Source of the DNA: Rhodohalobacter barkolensis | Lineage (GTDB): Bacteria; Bacteroidota; Rhodothermia; Balneolales; Balneolaceae | Direction of reading: 5' to 3' | Assembly: GCF_002834295.1 (NCBI RefSeq) | Contig: NZ_PISP01000001.1 | Location: 992,001 to 1,056,000, forward strand | DNA length: 64,000 nucleotides | Program-made: the position numbers and the translations under genes | Part shown: piece after piece, positions 1 to 10,077 of the stretch | Layout of the letters: the number at the start of each line of letters is the position of its first letter | Position numbering within the stretch: position 1 is the stretch's first letter | Notes under the pieces: generated by a model | Seen by the model: only the letters and a program-made list of their open reading frames with translations | Told to the model about the DNA's origin: nothing | The model's database searches: none

Positions 1-540
1 TTCTGCCAGCTTCTCTTTTGTATCATCTCCCCCGTGCGAACGGCTCACCATAATCCGTGCCGGACCATTCTCTTTCCTGTACGGTTCATGCTCAATCTTT
101 TCCGGTTCGCCATCGCCTTTCTGCTTAAACGCTGCCATCTCCTCAGAAGCAAAGTAAAGCAGCTCCTCTGCCGGAATATAGACCACACCTAAAACCGGTT
201 CATTATTTTGAAGCAGGGCTATGTTCACGGTAAACTCCCCGTTTCTCTTGATAAACTCTTTGGTCCCATCCAGCGGATCGATCAGAAAATACTCTTTCCA
301 ATCTTTTCTTTCCTCGTATAGAGGAATAGCAGACTCCTCAGAAATCAGAGGAATATTTGGGTAGTTTTCTTTCAGGCCTTTCACGATCACTTCATGGGAT
401 GCGATATCCGCTTTCGTCAATGGAGAGTCATCACTCTTCCAGTCCACCTCGGCCGGTTTGTCTTTATGATAAAAATCCAGAATTCTCTCTCCGGCTTTGA
501 TTGCAATCTCATTGATGATTTGAATATTTACGTCTGTCAT
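1..540 (-). CDS. cysQ: 3'(2'),5'-bisphosphate nucleotidase CysQ, C-terminus cut by window edge
   Basis: Reading the minus strand from an ATG at 540 gives an open frame of 180 codons that runs off the left edge without a stop. It carries the inositol-monophosphatase-family metal site DPLDGTKEF (about residues 98-106), followed by NGEFTVNIALL, the form typical of CysQ. Earlier LTKADIASHEVI and ISEESA match the family's N-terminal metal-binding segment. CysQ hydrolyses 3'-phosphoadenosine 5'-phosphate to AMP and recycles the by-product of sulfate assimilation; this role is inferred from the family. About 80 residues should be missing outside the window. The assignment to CysQ rather than a general IMPase rests on the DPLDGTKEF block. 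Confidence 0.9.
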   Translation of the reverse strand, partial: MTDVNIQIINEIAIKAGERILDFYHKDKPAEVDWKSDDSPLTKADIASHEVIVKGLKENYPNIPLISEESAIPLYEERKDWKEYFLIDPLDGTKEFIKRNGEFTVNIALLQNNEPVLGVVYIPAEELLYFASEEMAAFKQKGDGEPEKIEHEPYRKENGPARIMVSRSHGGDDTKEKLAE

Positions 541-1277
541 ATAGTGTGTGATTGATAATTTTGGTGATATAATTTCATCAAAAAGATAAGGGATTGGTGA
601 TAAAGAATTGAGGGGAATCTGATTTGGTGTTTAGTTCGACCGGGGACCGCTGACGGGTGACCGTTTGCAAAATGAATCAAAATGTTCCGTTTTGAAATAC
701 CATTTATTAATCTTCGCCTCAACAAATCTCTTCACTCCAAACCCATCCCTCTGTTCGGCGGGGACGTGGTGTGTTCTCTATTATCCCCGGGTTCCGCTGC
801 TCTACACCGCGGGGCTAATCACATTCTGCCCCTACAGGGCAGTTTCTATTCACAGAATTTTAAATGCGGCGTGACACAAAACTTCGAACCACTCAAAACC
901 AAATACGCCGCCTTAATAATACTGCGCCCTGTCTTTCTGAGCGAAGAGAGGAGCACTGCGACGAACGCAGTCGAAGAATCTCCTTGATGAGAATTGGTGA
1001 AGCAAATGGATAACCCTCGTCAGACGGCTCGAGTCCGTCAGACGAGTTTTATTAACCGGGTATCCGGGTTATAATAAATTGAGCACTGAAACCTGTTGGC
1101 ACTGATAAACCGAAAACCTATCATCCCCCTGCCCCCTTCAAAGGGGGAATCCCAAAACCCATTTATGGGTTTTACACACGAGCCGGTCATTCATGGCCGT
1201 TCTAACGGTCATCCGTCTTCCGTCACCGGTCTCACCCATAAATTTCAACTCAAAACTCAACACTAAGAATTCAAAAA
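541..1277. repeat. Gene-free block with hairpin repeats
   Basis: No convincing gene. The block holds a GCCTC...TTCGGCGGGG hairpin copy (about 713-765), a following GC-rich hairpin (about 787-815, CCCCGGG...CGCGGGG), GCCCCTACAGGGC (about 828-842), an inverted repeat with ends GCGGCGTG and TACGCCGCC (about 864-912), a palindrome ACTCGTCTGACGG-like (1016-1050), and the CCCATTTATGGG / GAGCCGGTCATTCATGGCCG element (about 1158-1203). The same elements return in the other left-half intergenic blocks. The short open frames here only translate these repeats. Confidence 0.7.
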
Positions 1278-3044
1278 TCAAAACGGCCAAATAACCGGAA
1301 TCAACAACAATGCCACAGTGGCCACGGCAATATTCAATGGCAAGCCTATCTTAATGTAGTCAGTGAATTTATATCCACCCGGCCCCATTACCATCAAATT
1401 GGTTTGATATCCAATCGGTGTAGAAAAACTGGCGGAAGCGGCAAAAATGATCGCCATCACAAATGGCATATAGCTTACACCCATTGAATCAGCAATGGTG
1501 ATTGCAATTGGAAAAATAAGTGCTGCTGCAGCGTTATTAGTTATCATTTCGGTCAGGAGCCACGTGGCTAAATAGACCGCAATCAAAGCCATCAGTGGAT
1601 TTACTCCGGCCCATCCGATAAATCCGCCGGCAGCCGTTGAAGCCACTCCCGTTACCTGTAACGCATTGCCAATCCCAAGAGCGGATGCAATCACAAGCAA
1701 TACCTGCCAGTCGATGCTTCGTCTTGCATCCGAAAAATTACAGCATTTTGTCAAAATCATCGCTCCGGCAGCCAAAAACGCCGCTTTGAACATGCTTAAC
1801 AATCCAAAGGCTGCAACTCCGACCATCAACCCTAAAATCAGCCATGCCACACCCGCTTTTTCTGTATTCAGATTGCCGTCAGTCGATAAGGTACTAACTA
1901 AGAGAAAATCGTTGGAGGATCTGAATCGCTGTGTAAAGTCACGCGGGGTTTCTAAAAGCAGAATGTCACCGGTCCGAAGTCGGATATCCCCCACTTTTGT
2001 TTTAATCCGTTCCCCGTCCCGGCTAACCGCCAACACTACAGCTCCAAAACGATTTCGAAACTCTCCTTCTTTGATGGTCATTCCATTCAGCGGGTTAGAA
2101 GGTGCAATCACAGCTTCCACCAGGTGACGCTCATTTCGCGGGGCATCCAGTTTAAAGACCTGCTCGGTAGCAGGCTGGAGTCCCGAAATCTTCTGCAGTT
2201 CACTCATGGCATCCACAACACCCGTAAAAATCAGTCGATCCTGTTTTTGAAGTATTTCAGATGGCTCAACAGCAGCAATAATTCGCTCCTTTCGAACAAT
2301 TTCAACCAGGAATAGTCCGGGCAAATGACGCAATCCGGCCTCTTCAATCGATTTTCCGGCAATTGTACTGTTATTAGGTACAATCATCTCAATGGTATAC
2401 TCCCGGGTGTTATCAAACGAGGCAAAGCCGGAGCTTCGATTGGGCAGTAGTTTTCTTGAAAACAGTAACAGATAACCGATTCCAACCACGGCCACCGGCA
2501 AGCCTACATACGCAGGATCAAAAATATTCATGGAGACCTGTTTTGATTCAATGAGCAGGCCATTTACAATCAGGTTGGTACTGGTCCCGATCAGCGTACA
2601 GGTTCCGCCAAGAATCGCTGCATAGCTTAGCGGAATCAAGAGCTTCGAACCGGGAATTTGATTCAGCTTACTCCAATCTTTGATTGCCGGAATGAATGAG
2701 GCAACGATCGGAGTGTTATTGAGAAATGCGCTCATCCCAAAAACCGGACCAATGATTCGGCTTTGAGCTTTAAACTCTGAGCGAGTTGTACCCAGAAGTT
2801 TATGAATTACAAATTGGATTGCACCGGTCTCCTTCATTCCAAGAGCTACCACATAGAGGGCGGCGACTGTTAGCATTCCCTCGTTTGAAAAGCCAACAAG
2901 AGCATCGCTTACCGGAACCAGGTTTAGAACAATAATCAGAATTAATGCCCCAATAAAAACAAAGTCAGCCGGAGCATCCTTCCAGATCAGGAGAATAAAA
3001 GCAACAAATAAGATGAATAAAATAGCAATGCCTGCAGGTTCCAA
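1278..3044 (-). CDS. SLC13/DASS-family permease with two RCK_C (TrkA-C) domains
   Basis: 588 residues. About five hydrophobic segments lie in the N-terminal ~200 residues, then a soluble middle of about 200 residues with two RCK_C-like modules (around residues 215-295, and 305-385 ending RLRTGDILLLETP), then a second membrane half. The pattern LIGTSTNLIVNGL (about residues 152-164) and the C-terminal STPIGYQTNLMVMGPGGY are the conserved SNT-type substrate/Na+ motifs of the DASS family. Proteins of this layout are usually annotated as Na+-coupled di/tricarboxylate or sulfate transporters; the substrate cannot be read here. The only usable start is TTG at 3044: an in-frame TAG lies four codons upstream and no ATG occurs before the first membrane segment. 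The gene stands alone between two repeat-rich blocks. Confidence 0.85.
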   Translation of the reverse strand: MEPAGIAILFILFVAFILLIWKDAPADFVFIGALILIIVLNLVPVSDALVGFSNEGMLTVAALYVVALGMKETGAIQFVIHKLLGTTRSEFKAQSRIIGPVFGMSAFLNNTPIVASFIPAIKDWSKLNQIPGSKLLIPLSYAAILGGTCTLIGTSTNLIVNGLLIESKQVSMNIFDPAYVGLPVAVVGIGYLLLFSRKLLPNRSSGFASFDNTREYTIEMIVPNNSTIAGKSIEEAGLRHLPGLFLVEIVRKERIIAAVEPSEILQKQDRLIFTGVVDAMSELQKISGLQPATEQVFKLDAPRNERHLVEAVIAPSNPLNGMTIKEGEFRNRFGAVVLAVSRDGERIKTKVGDIRLRTGDILLLETPRDFTQRFRSSNDFLLVSTLSTDGNLNTEKAGVAWLILGLMVGVAAFGLLSMFKAAFLAAGAMILTKCCNFSDARRSIDWQVLLVIASALGIGNALQVTGVASTAAGGFIGWAGVNPLMALIAVYLATWLLTEMITNNAAAALIFPIAITIADSMGVSYMPFVMAIIFAASASFSTPIGYQTNLMVMGPGGYKFTDYIKIGLPLNIAVATVALLLIPVIWPF

Positions 3045-5251
3045 ACAGTCTCTTCTCTATTCTGATTAATATTGGTGTAAGAAAGTTAGCAGGACAAATA
3101 TACAATAGAAATAGAAAGGATGTTAGATTGGTTTATGTCAATGAACCCTCGTCCGACGGCTAGAGTCCGTCAGACGAGTTATATTGACCTGGTATCCATG
3201 GTAAGGCAAAACAGTTCACTTATCACTTATTTCTGTTGCCACTGTAAAGCTGTAAACCTTCCGCCTCAACTCTTCCAGGCACTCCAAACCTACCCCTCTA
3301 TTCGGCGGAGACTTGATGTTGACTTTTAAACCCGGCACTGCGTACCGGCCTAATCACATTCTGCCCCTACAGGGCAGTTTATCCATAATTTATATGCGGC
3401 GTTGCACAAAACGTCGAAACCACAACAAAATCCAGTACGCCGCCTTCACAAAACCGCGCCCTGTCATTTCGAGGGAACGGAGTGAGTCGAGAAATCTCCC
3501 CCTCTTTAAAAAGGAGTGAATAGAGAGGAGGATTAAGGGGGTGAATTCGAAGAAACCCTCGTCCGACGGCTAGAGTCCGTCAGACGAGTTATATTGACCT
3601 GGTATCCATGGTAAGGCAAAAATGAACAACGTATACTGTTGACACTGTTCACTGTAAGTGACCGCCTCAAATCAATCAAGAGCTCTAAACCTATCCCACT
3701 GTTCGGCGGGGATTTTTGGGGCCACTCTATCCCCACACTGCGCTAACGCTTGTACTGGGCTAATCATATTCAGCCCCGCTGGGGCAAATTTTGTTCACCA
3801 ATTGAATTTCAAAATATCCCCCCTTTATCAACGGATAGATTAAGGGGGCTTAAGGGGATGAGTTTGAAACAAACGGCCTTGAGAAAAATGGGGAGCGGTC
3901 GTGGACGTGACGTAGCATGAAAACCAAGAATCCATCAGCCTCAGCCAAAATCATGAACAGGAATACAAAATGAATAGGCCTTGGATTCTTGTCATGCGGA
4001 GGAGCAACACGCCCCATTTTTTTCACCGCCTTGATTTTTTGGTTCGTTTTGTATCAAGACAAAATGAACAGAAATTACCGTTTGAAATACGATTTCCGCA
4101 TAATCCGCTAAACATAATATTGCACTCCAAACCAATCCCCTCTCTTCGGCGGAGAATTCATGCTGACTATTAATCCCAGCACTGCGCAAACGCTTGTAGA
4201 GCCTGTCCCGATGTTTTTGATCGGGAGGCTAATCATCTTCAGCCCTTTCAGGGCTTGTATTCTGCTTCAATTTAAAGAAAGCGGCGTGGCACAAAACCTC
4301 TAACCACTCAAAACCCAATACGCCGTTTTTGTATCAACGCTTCTTGTCATTTCGAGCGAACGGAGTGAGTCGAGAAATCTCCTATTCGAAGTACGGTTTA
4401 CAGGTAAAACCCCTCGTCCGACGGCTATAGCTCGTCAGAAGAGTTTAATTAACCTGGTATCCGTGGTTAGAAAAATGAACAATGATTACTGTTGACACTG
4501 TTCACTGTAAATAACCGCCTCAATTATGCCATGAGCTCCAAACCCATCTCTCTGTTCGGCGGAGATTTGGTGTTGACTTTTGGACCCGGCACTGCGTACC
4601 GGGCTAATCACATTCTGCCCCTGTAGGGCACTGCTTCAACACAGATTTACAATAAGCGGCGTAAAGCAAGGCTAGTGAATACTTTCAGACCTGATACGCC
4701 GCCTTCGTTAAACCGCGCCGTGTCATCTCGACCGAACGAGTGTAGGGAGTGAGCGGAGAGATCTCCATATCGTTGCACGGGATAAGGTTTACGGTGTAGG
4801 ATTCATGCGAAACTCCTCGGTTGCATTGATACCCAAATACTCTGTCATCTCAAGCAAGCAGAGCGAGTCGAGAGATCTCATCATCCCCCTGTCTCCCTTC
4901 AAATTGGGAGATTTTTTCCAGACGCTGAAAGAATCCTCCTCACGTCGGAATGCTGTCAGGTCGTATTAGAAATGCCTCCCCTCTTTACGAACGAAGAGAG
5001 TAGAGAGGGGAACGAGGGGTGAGTTCCAAAAACCCAATTATGGGTTTAACATACGAGCCGGTCATTTATGGCCGGTGAAAAGAAGCAGAGATCTGTACTA
5101 CAAATCATCCCCCTCAATCCCCCTTCAAAGGGGGAGATATTTTCCAGACGTAGACAGAATCCTCCTCACGTCGGAATGCTGTCAGGTCGATAATATGAAT
5201 GCCTCCCATCTTTACGAACGAAGAGAGTAGAGAGGGGAACGAGGGGTGAGT
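3045..5251. repeat. 2.2-kb gene-free block, mosaic of palindromic repeats
   Basis: No gene can be supported. Four copies of the GCCTC...TTCGGCGG hairpin lie at about 3259-3310, 3661-3711, 4088-4153 and 4514-4567. Each is followed by small GC-rich hairpins whose stems differ between copies (CCCGGCAC...ACCGGG, GCCCCGCTGGGGC, GCCCTTTCAGGGC, GCCCCTGTAGGGC). CTCGTCCGACGGCTAGAGTC-type palindromes lie at about 3144-3180, 3556-3592 and 4412-4448, the first two inside an identical stretch of about 65 bp. One long hairpin is at 3873-4032. CGAGCGAACGGAGTGAGTCG-type words recur at 3470, 4350 and 4730. Two near-identical GACAGAATCCTCCTCACGTC elements are at about 4919 and 5148. Confidence 0.75.
3873..4032. 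repeat. Long hairpin element, copy 1
   Basis: Imperfect inverted repeat of about 160 bp. The outer arm GCCTTGAGAAAAATGGGG pairs with CCCCATTTTTTTCACCGCC. The inner arms ACCAAGAATCCAT and TTGGATTCTTGTCATG pair as well. A second small hairpin, GTTCGTTTTGT-ATCAAG-ACAAAATGAAC, follows directly. Related copies are at 7040-7193, 7794-7942, 15829-15979 and 30680-30830. Confidence 0.8.
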
Positions 5252-6490
5252 TTAACCCTCCATCAAATTCTCCCTGAATGTACCAAGCAACGGTGCAATC
5301 AGCACCCATCCTACAGACAAAATTCCACCCAGCAGGGTAAATACAATCACCATCATTCCGCGCTTCGGTTCGCTGCGCTCTGTGGGAACATTCGCGGGCT
5401 GAACTTCGCTAAAAATTGGGGTCTGCTCCTGCAGGTTCAGGCGTGACTCTTCCACTCGTTGTGCCAGAGACTGGTAAACATTCAGTGCCAGATTCTTCTC
5501 ATCCTGAAGGCGTTCCAGTTCGGTTTGAGCACGGGCCGTTGAAATGGATACATTACGGTCCTGAAATTCAGCCAATGCCATCTGTGTCTCCCGAAAACGC
5601 GCTTCGGCTTCCTCTTTCTGTTGATCTGCAAACTCCAGGTTCTGACGAGCTTTTTCCACGCGGTATTCAGTTACATACTCTTTGAGAAGATCTATCAGAT
5701 ATCGATTCATTTCCGCGGCTGCACGGGGGTCTTGTAGTTTTACTTTTGCGGTAAGAAGCCCGGTTTCCTGATCTTGGGAAACAGATATCCGTTCCCGAAG
5801 CTGCTTTACAAGTTCAAACTCTTCCTGGGATAATGAGATGAAATCCTGTTCCAGGACATCCTCTCTCACTAAGGTTCCCGTCTCTTCATCGGAACTGAAA
5901 AATTCTCGAATGCCACCCAAAATAGTGAAAGGCAGTCTGACGGTATAGTCTTTGACATAGGTCGTAATAGGTTTGGAGTAGTGATTCTCCAAAAAATCTG
6001 GCCAGGTGGTAGTTACGCCGTACTCCCTGAACTCGATCTCGGTACTCATCAGTTCCAGTTGGAATGAAAGCGAATTAACGATCTGAGGATAGATTTGAGG
6101 CGGAATGGTCCCGGCCGGCATCGAACTTCCTCCGGAAATTCCGAACGCACCGCCAAAGCGCTGAAGTAACTGACTGGCTCCTCCTACGTCCTCTGTCTGT
6201 ATTTCCGGCATCAGAACGGCATCACTTTCAAACTCTTCAGCACTGAAAAGCGCCCAGAAGACCCCAAGAAAAATAAACACTCCGGTTATCTTAATGATCG
6301 TCCACCGGCCTGCCCAGATCTTTTTGGCAAGCTCCATTAGATCTATTTCGTCTTCATCCGGCATTCCGTGTCCGGGTCCATAACCTTCAACGTACTCTAC
6401 CGGCACATAGCGAATTTCATTCTTCTCTTTTTGAGGGTGAGACTGCCCTTCATTTTCGCTCTCATTTCCCGGCTTATTTTGATCGGCCAT
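5252..6490 (-). CDS. Wzz/FepE-type polysaccharide chain-length determinant protein
   Basis: 412 residues. An N-terminal cytoplasmic tail rich in Q, E and K is followed by DEIDLMELAKKIWAGRWTII and a membrane segment (about residues 65-82), the classic Wzz_N arrangement. A long periplasmic part follows with a coiled-coil region (about residues 285-345, rich in E, Q, R and A). A second membrane segment lies near the C-terminus, preceded by ANVPTERSEPKRG, a usual Wzz pre-TM2 motif. Such proteins set the chain length of O-antigen or exopolysaccharide in the inner membrane. No glycosyltransferase, flippase or tyrosine-kinase domain is adjacent, so the gene is isolated from its usual cluster. ATG at 6490 fits the family start. 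Confidence 0.85.
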   Translation of the reverse strand: MADQNKPGNESENEGQSHPQKEKNEIRYVPVEYVEGYGPGHGMPDEDEIDLMELAKKIWAGRWTIIKITGVFIFLGVFWALFSAEEFESDAVLMPEIQTEDVGGASQLLQRFGGAFGISGGSSMPAGTIPPQIYPQIVNSLSFQLELMSTEIEFREYGVTTTWPDFLENHYSKPITTYVKDYTVRLPFTILGGIREFFSSDEETGTLVREDVLEQDFISLSQEEFELVKQLRERISVSQDQETGLLTAKVKLQDPRAAAEMNRYLIDLLKEYVTEYRVEKARQNLEFADQQKEEAEARFRETQMALAEFQDRNVSISTARAQTELERLQDEKNLALNVYQSLAQRVEESRLNLQEQTPIFSEVQPANVPTERSEPKRGMMVIVFTLLGGILSVGWVLIAPLLGTFRENLMEG

Positions 6491-7039
6491 CTATTGTTTA
6501 TTCTTCTTAATTATAAAGTCTTTACCAAGCAACAAAGGTAGGAGTTTTGAGAATTAATTTCAGAAAGAAATTTCCCTTCTCCCCCTGTAATAGGGGGAGA
6601 GACAGAGGGGGTAAAAAATGTGTCGCAAATTATATTCTAAAAAGATTAAATTTGAGCTTAGTGTTTCTCCTCCGTTAAATTTTTAACTACTCTGTTCGAT
6701 TTCTCCACGCGGACAGACCTGTTTCGGTATCCGGTTTATGTTTTACGGCTTAAGGTGTATGTATGCACAAAGCAAATTCAGCCCCATTAACTTTACTAAT
6801 TTCAATCTTTCAACAAAATATTCATTGATCACCTAAGGAACTGGAAAACTGTGAAAAATCCGCCTCAAAACGGTATTCAACTTCAATCCACGCTCTTTGT
6901 TCGGCGGGGGAAGATGGTTGTCACTCTACCCTCGGGTTCCGTGATGCTTATTTATATGCCACACCTACGGGGCTTAACCTAATGTCCAATCAAGCGTAGC
7001 AATCCTAAGCAATCCAAATGAAAGGGTAAGTTAACGTAC

Positions 7040-7193
7040 GGCCTAGAAAAAAATGGGGAGCATTCGTGGAAGTAACGAAGCATGAGATCCATGAATCCAC
7101 CAGCCTCTGTTTAAAAAGTAGTAGAGCACAAACCAAACAGGCCTTGGATTCATGGCATGCGAAGGAACAACACGCCCCATTTTTTTCTAGGCC
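7040..7193. repeat. Long hairpin element, copy 2 (perfect 19-bp ends)
   Basis: The ends GGCCTAGAAAAAAATGGGG (7040-7058) and CCCCATTTTTTTCTAGGCC (7175-7193) are exact reverse complements. Inner segments ATCCATGAATCCACC and TTGGATTCATGGCATG also pair, so the whole 154 bp can fold into one long hairpin. It resembles copy 1 at 3873-4032 in arm sequence while differing at several paired positions. Confidence 0.9.
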
Positions 7194-7793
7194 TTGACTT
7201 TTTGAATACTTTTGGGTCAAGCCAAAAGTATTGTATTAATCGTTTGAAATAAGATCTTCTAAATACCGCCTCATTTCTATTTCTCACTTCAATCCACGTT
7301 CTCTGTTCGGCGGGGATTTGATGGATCATTTTTTCCTGGGGTTAAAACCCCAGGCTATGATGTAGACCACCCCGTTGGGGTTTGGCGGTTATTCCCAAGC
7401 ATATTCAGCGGCGTAACACAAATTTATCTGTTAACTATATAGCACTATACGCCGCCCTTATTAGCCATCCCTGTCATCTCGACCAAGCGTAGCGAGCGGA
7501 GAGATCTAATCATTTTGCCCCTTTGTTTTTGGCCACAGGTTACACCCGATTCACCGGCTGTCAGACGATGTCAAAAAAGACATTTCTATACCCATTCATG
7601 GGTTATAAACACGAGCCGCTCATTCATAGCCGGGCTCCATCAACTGGTCAGGCGACCCGTTGCACAACAGTCATGACGCTGACAGAATCCTCCTCTCGTC
7701 GGAATGCTGTCAGGTCCAGTTCAGAATCCATCATCTATTTGTGATTTGTCTAAGGCATAGAGTAAAGTGGGAATATGGGGTAAATTGCTAAAC

Positions 7794-7942
7794 GGCCTTG
7801 AGAAATCAGCGGGAACAGAGAGCTGACAGGAGACGAAAAGAAAAACTCACCAGTCTCCAACTAAATCAACCATGTCATACAATCTATCAGACGTTGAGTT
7901 TTTCCGGCTCATGGCAGCGAACGCCGATGATTTCTCTCAGCC
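7794..7942. repeat. Long hairpin element, copy 3
   Basis: The ends GGCCTTGAGAAATCAGCGG and CCGATGATTTCTCTCAGCC form an imperfect inverted repeat. Inner arms AGAAAAACTCACC and TTGAGTTTTTCCGGCTC pair. This arm type (AAATCAGCGG) is shared with the copies at 15829 and 30680, whereas the copies at 3873 and 7040 use an AAATGGGG arm. Confidence 0.8.
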
Positions 7943-8427
7943 TTGATTTTTTACGTCTCTTTTGTATCAAGACAAAAGAGACAATATGTTCGTTTAAAAT
8001 AAGATCGTTGCAACACCGTCTCAATTCTGTTATGAACTCCAAGCCAGTTCCTTTTTCGGCGGTAAATTGTGGTTGGCATTCTACCCCGGGGTTCCGTTGC
8101 GCTTTACCCCAGGCTAATCATGTTCAGCCCCTAAAGGGCTGTGTTCACCCACAAATTGAATTTGAAAGGTTACCCCTCTTTATGAACAAAGTGAATAGAG
8201 AGGGGGCTAGGGGCTGAGTTTAAAAACCCATTTATGGGTTCCATATGCGAGCCGGTCATTCATGGCCGGACACCACCAACGAGTCAGGCGAACCGTTGCA
8301 CAACAGTCCGTCCAGACGCTGACAGAATCCTCCTCTCGTCGGAATGCTGTCAGGTCAAGTTTAGAAAACGAATGGTAAGTCCACAATTCAATTCACAAAA
8401 AGCCCTGTATATCATTACATTATCCAC

Positions 8428-10077
8428 ATGCCAAAATTCAATGTCCAAATAAATGTCTCCTCAGGTTTTGCTGCGTTCATCCTTCTGTCCTTGATCTGGC
8501 TGGGCTTGCCCGAAATTTCAATATCCCAGGATCTCAATCTTGATCCGATACAGGACCGATTTCGCTCGATCTCACAGAACTCCATTACATCCCTTGAAGG
8601 GTCCGGTGATCTGATCTGGATGGGGCCGGGGTTGAATGCATACTCGGAGCTGTCGGGTGATATCTACATTCCGGAATCGGCCGACAGCATTTTTGCCGGA
8701 CGCGGACGTGTTTTCTCCCTTCAAACAAATCAAAACCGGATTTTTGCCGGACTGGGATTTACATCAGACATGGGCGATGAATCGGTACAGACAGCTATAG
8801 GATACTACAAATCGACCAATTCAGGGGAATCATGGCAGTTTATTTCATTCCCATTGGATGAACGTCCGCCTGCCGACTGTACCGGATCAGAAACCGGAAC
8901 ACCCTGCGACCTGGAGTTTGAATACGGCAATCAGACTTACCTGCGCACCCGAATCACCGTACCGCAGCTCTCCCCTCCGTTTGAGGTCGACTTTTATGAT
9001 CAAACGTTGCTTTCTGTCAACTGGGCGTCGGGACTGATGAGGAGTCTGGACGACGGCGCCAACTGGGAGCGCCTGATCTTGCCGCCGGCTTCACTTCAGG
9101 AGATGAATCCAAGTATGGAGAATATTGAATGGATCTCCCAAACGTCGGATGGAACAACCGTCAACCGGTATGACCCTCGTTTTGATAACAACCTGCTTGG
9201 GTTTGGCCTGATGATCGACCGTGATCAGAATGTGTGGGTGGGAACGGCCGGAGGAATCAACATCTCACCGAATGCATTGTCTGCGCCTCGCAGTGAAATT
9301 GAATGGAGACGCTTCACTTTTGATCCGGATACTCCTGATGAAGGACTATTGGCCAACTGGATTGTAACAATTCGTCAGCAGCCCGGTACCGGCCGGGTCT
9401 GGATGACCAACTGGATGACTGATCCTCAAAACCGGGACACAAACGGCGTGGTCTATACGGATGATCTGGGAGAAACTTTTCAGCAAACGCTGGTGGGTGT
9501 TCGGGTGAACGATATCGGATTTTGGGAGGATAAGATTTTTGCTGCTGCTGATGACGGAGTCTACGTTTCTGACAATGATGGTAATTCGTGGGAAAAAATC
9601 GACCGGATCAGCAGCCCCAATTCCTTCATTAAAAAGGATGCTCAATACTATGCCTTATCATCTACTGATCACAATCTGTGGGTCGGGACAAGTGATGGAG
9701 CCGCCTACACTTCCGATGGCGGCGAAAGCTGGAGTATCCTGCGGGTTGATCTGCCTCTGCGCGGAGGAAATATCTATCAACCCGATGCACCGGATAACGA
9801 TACCTACGCCTATCCGAATCCGTTCTCCCCTACCCAACACGGCGTTGTTCGGATCAAGTTTGAGTCAAATTCATCGGGTCCGGCCACAATTCAAATCTAC
9901 GATTTTGGAATGAATCCTGTTAAAACAATAGAAGTAACCACATCCGGATCAGGCAGCTACGAAGCCACCTGGAATGGAGAGAAAGACAGCGGCAGACTGG
10001 TAGCCAGCGGCACCTATTTTTATCGGGTGAATACACCATCAGGGAGTACCGATGGGAAGATATTGTTGTTGGATTGA
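8428..10077 (+). CDS. Secreted BNR/propeller-like protein with C-terminal FlgD/sorting-like domain
   Basis: 549 residues. The first ~35 residues form a signal peptide (hydrophobic run FAAFILLSLIWLGLPEI, then SISQD). The body has several repeats with S-x-D-x-G-x-x-W character (STNSGESWQFIS, SLDDGANWERL, SDNDGNSWEKI, TSDGGESWSIL), the Asp-box signature of BNR/sialidase-type beta-propellers. From about residue 460 the sequence AYPNPFSP starts an ~90-residue domain ending TYFYRVNTPSGSTDGKILLLD, the FlgD-Ig-like/type IX sorting-style C-terminus common in this group. It is probably exported to the cell surface or medium; ligand or substrate is unknown. The gene is isolated, with repeat blocks on both sides. 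ATG at 8428 is chosen because it begins the signal peptide. Confidence 0.8.
   Translation: MPKFNVQINVSSGFAAFILLSLIWLGLPEISISQDLNLDPIQDRFRSISQNSITSLEGSGDLIWMGPGLNAYSELSGDIYIPESADSIFAGRGRVFSLQTNQNRIFAGLGFTSDMGDESVQTAIGYYKSTNSGESWQFISFPLDERPPADCTGSETGTPCDLEFEYGNQTYLRTRITVPQLSPPFEVDFYDQTLLSVNWASGLMRSLDDGANWERLILPPASLQEMNPSMENIEWISQTSDGTTVNRYDPRFDNNLLGFGLMIDRDQNVWVGTAGGINISPNALSAPRSEIEWRRFTFDPDTPDEGLLANWIVTIRQQPGTGRVWMTNWMTDPQNRDTNGVVYTDDLGETFQQTLVGVRVNDIGFWEDKIFAAADDGVYVSDNDGNSWEKIDRISSPNSFIKKDAQYYALSSTDHNLWVGTSDGAAYTSDGGESWSILRVDLPLRGGNIYQPDAPDNDTYAYPNPFSPTQHGVVRIKFESNSSGPATIQIYDFGMNPVKTIEVTTSGSGSYEATWNGEKDSGRLVASGTYFYRVNTPSGSTDGKILLLD

Larger units (their letters stand above)
6491..8427. repeat. 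1.9-kb gene-free block with repeats
   Basis: No supported gene. GCCTC...TTCGGCG hairpins lie at about 6857-6909, 7266-7316 and 8014-8061. Long hairpins are at 7040-7193 and 7794-7942, each followed by the TTGATTTTTT...TATCAAGACAAAAG tail. Short hairpins include CCTGGGGTTAAAACCCCAGG (7337-7356) and CACCCCGTTGGGGTTTG (about 7367-7383). GACAGAATCCTCCTCTCGTC elements start at about 7681 and 8321. CGAGCCG-TCATTCATGG-type elements are at about 7612 and 8249. The 139-residue frame at 7798-8217 is just the translation of these repeats. Confidence 0.75.

Noticed and set aside
682..987. 101-codon plus-strand frame and other short frames in the 0.5-1.3 kb block
   Set aside because: They cover hairpin repeats found in many places in non-equivalent frames.
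7798..8217. 139-codon plus-strand frame with LDFLRLFCIKTKE-like sequence
   Set aside because: It is a translation of the long hairpin and its TTGATTTTTT tail; the same words occur wherever the repeat does.
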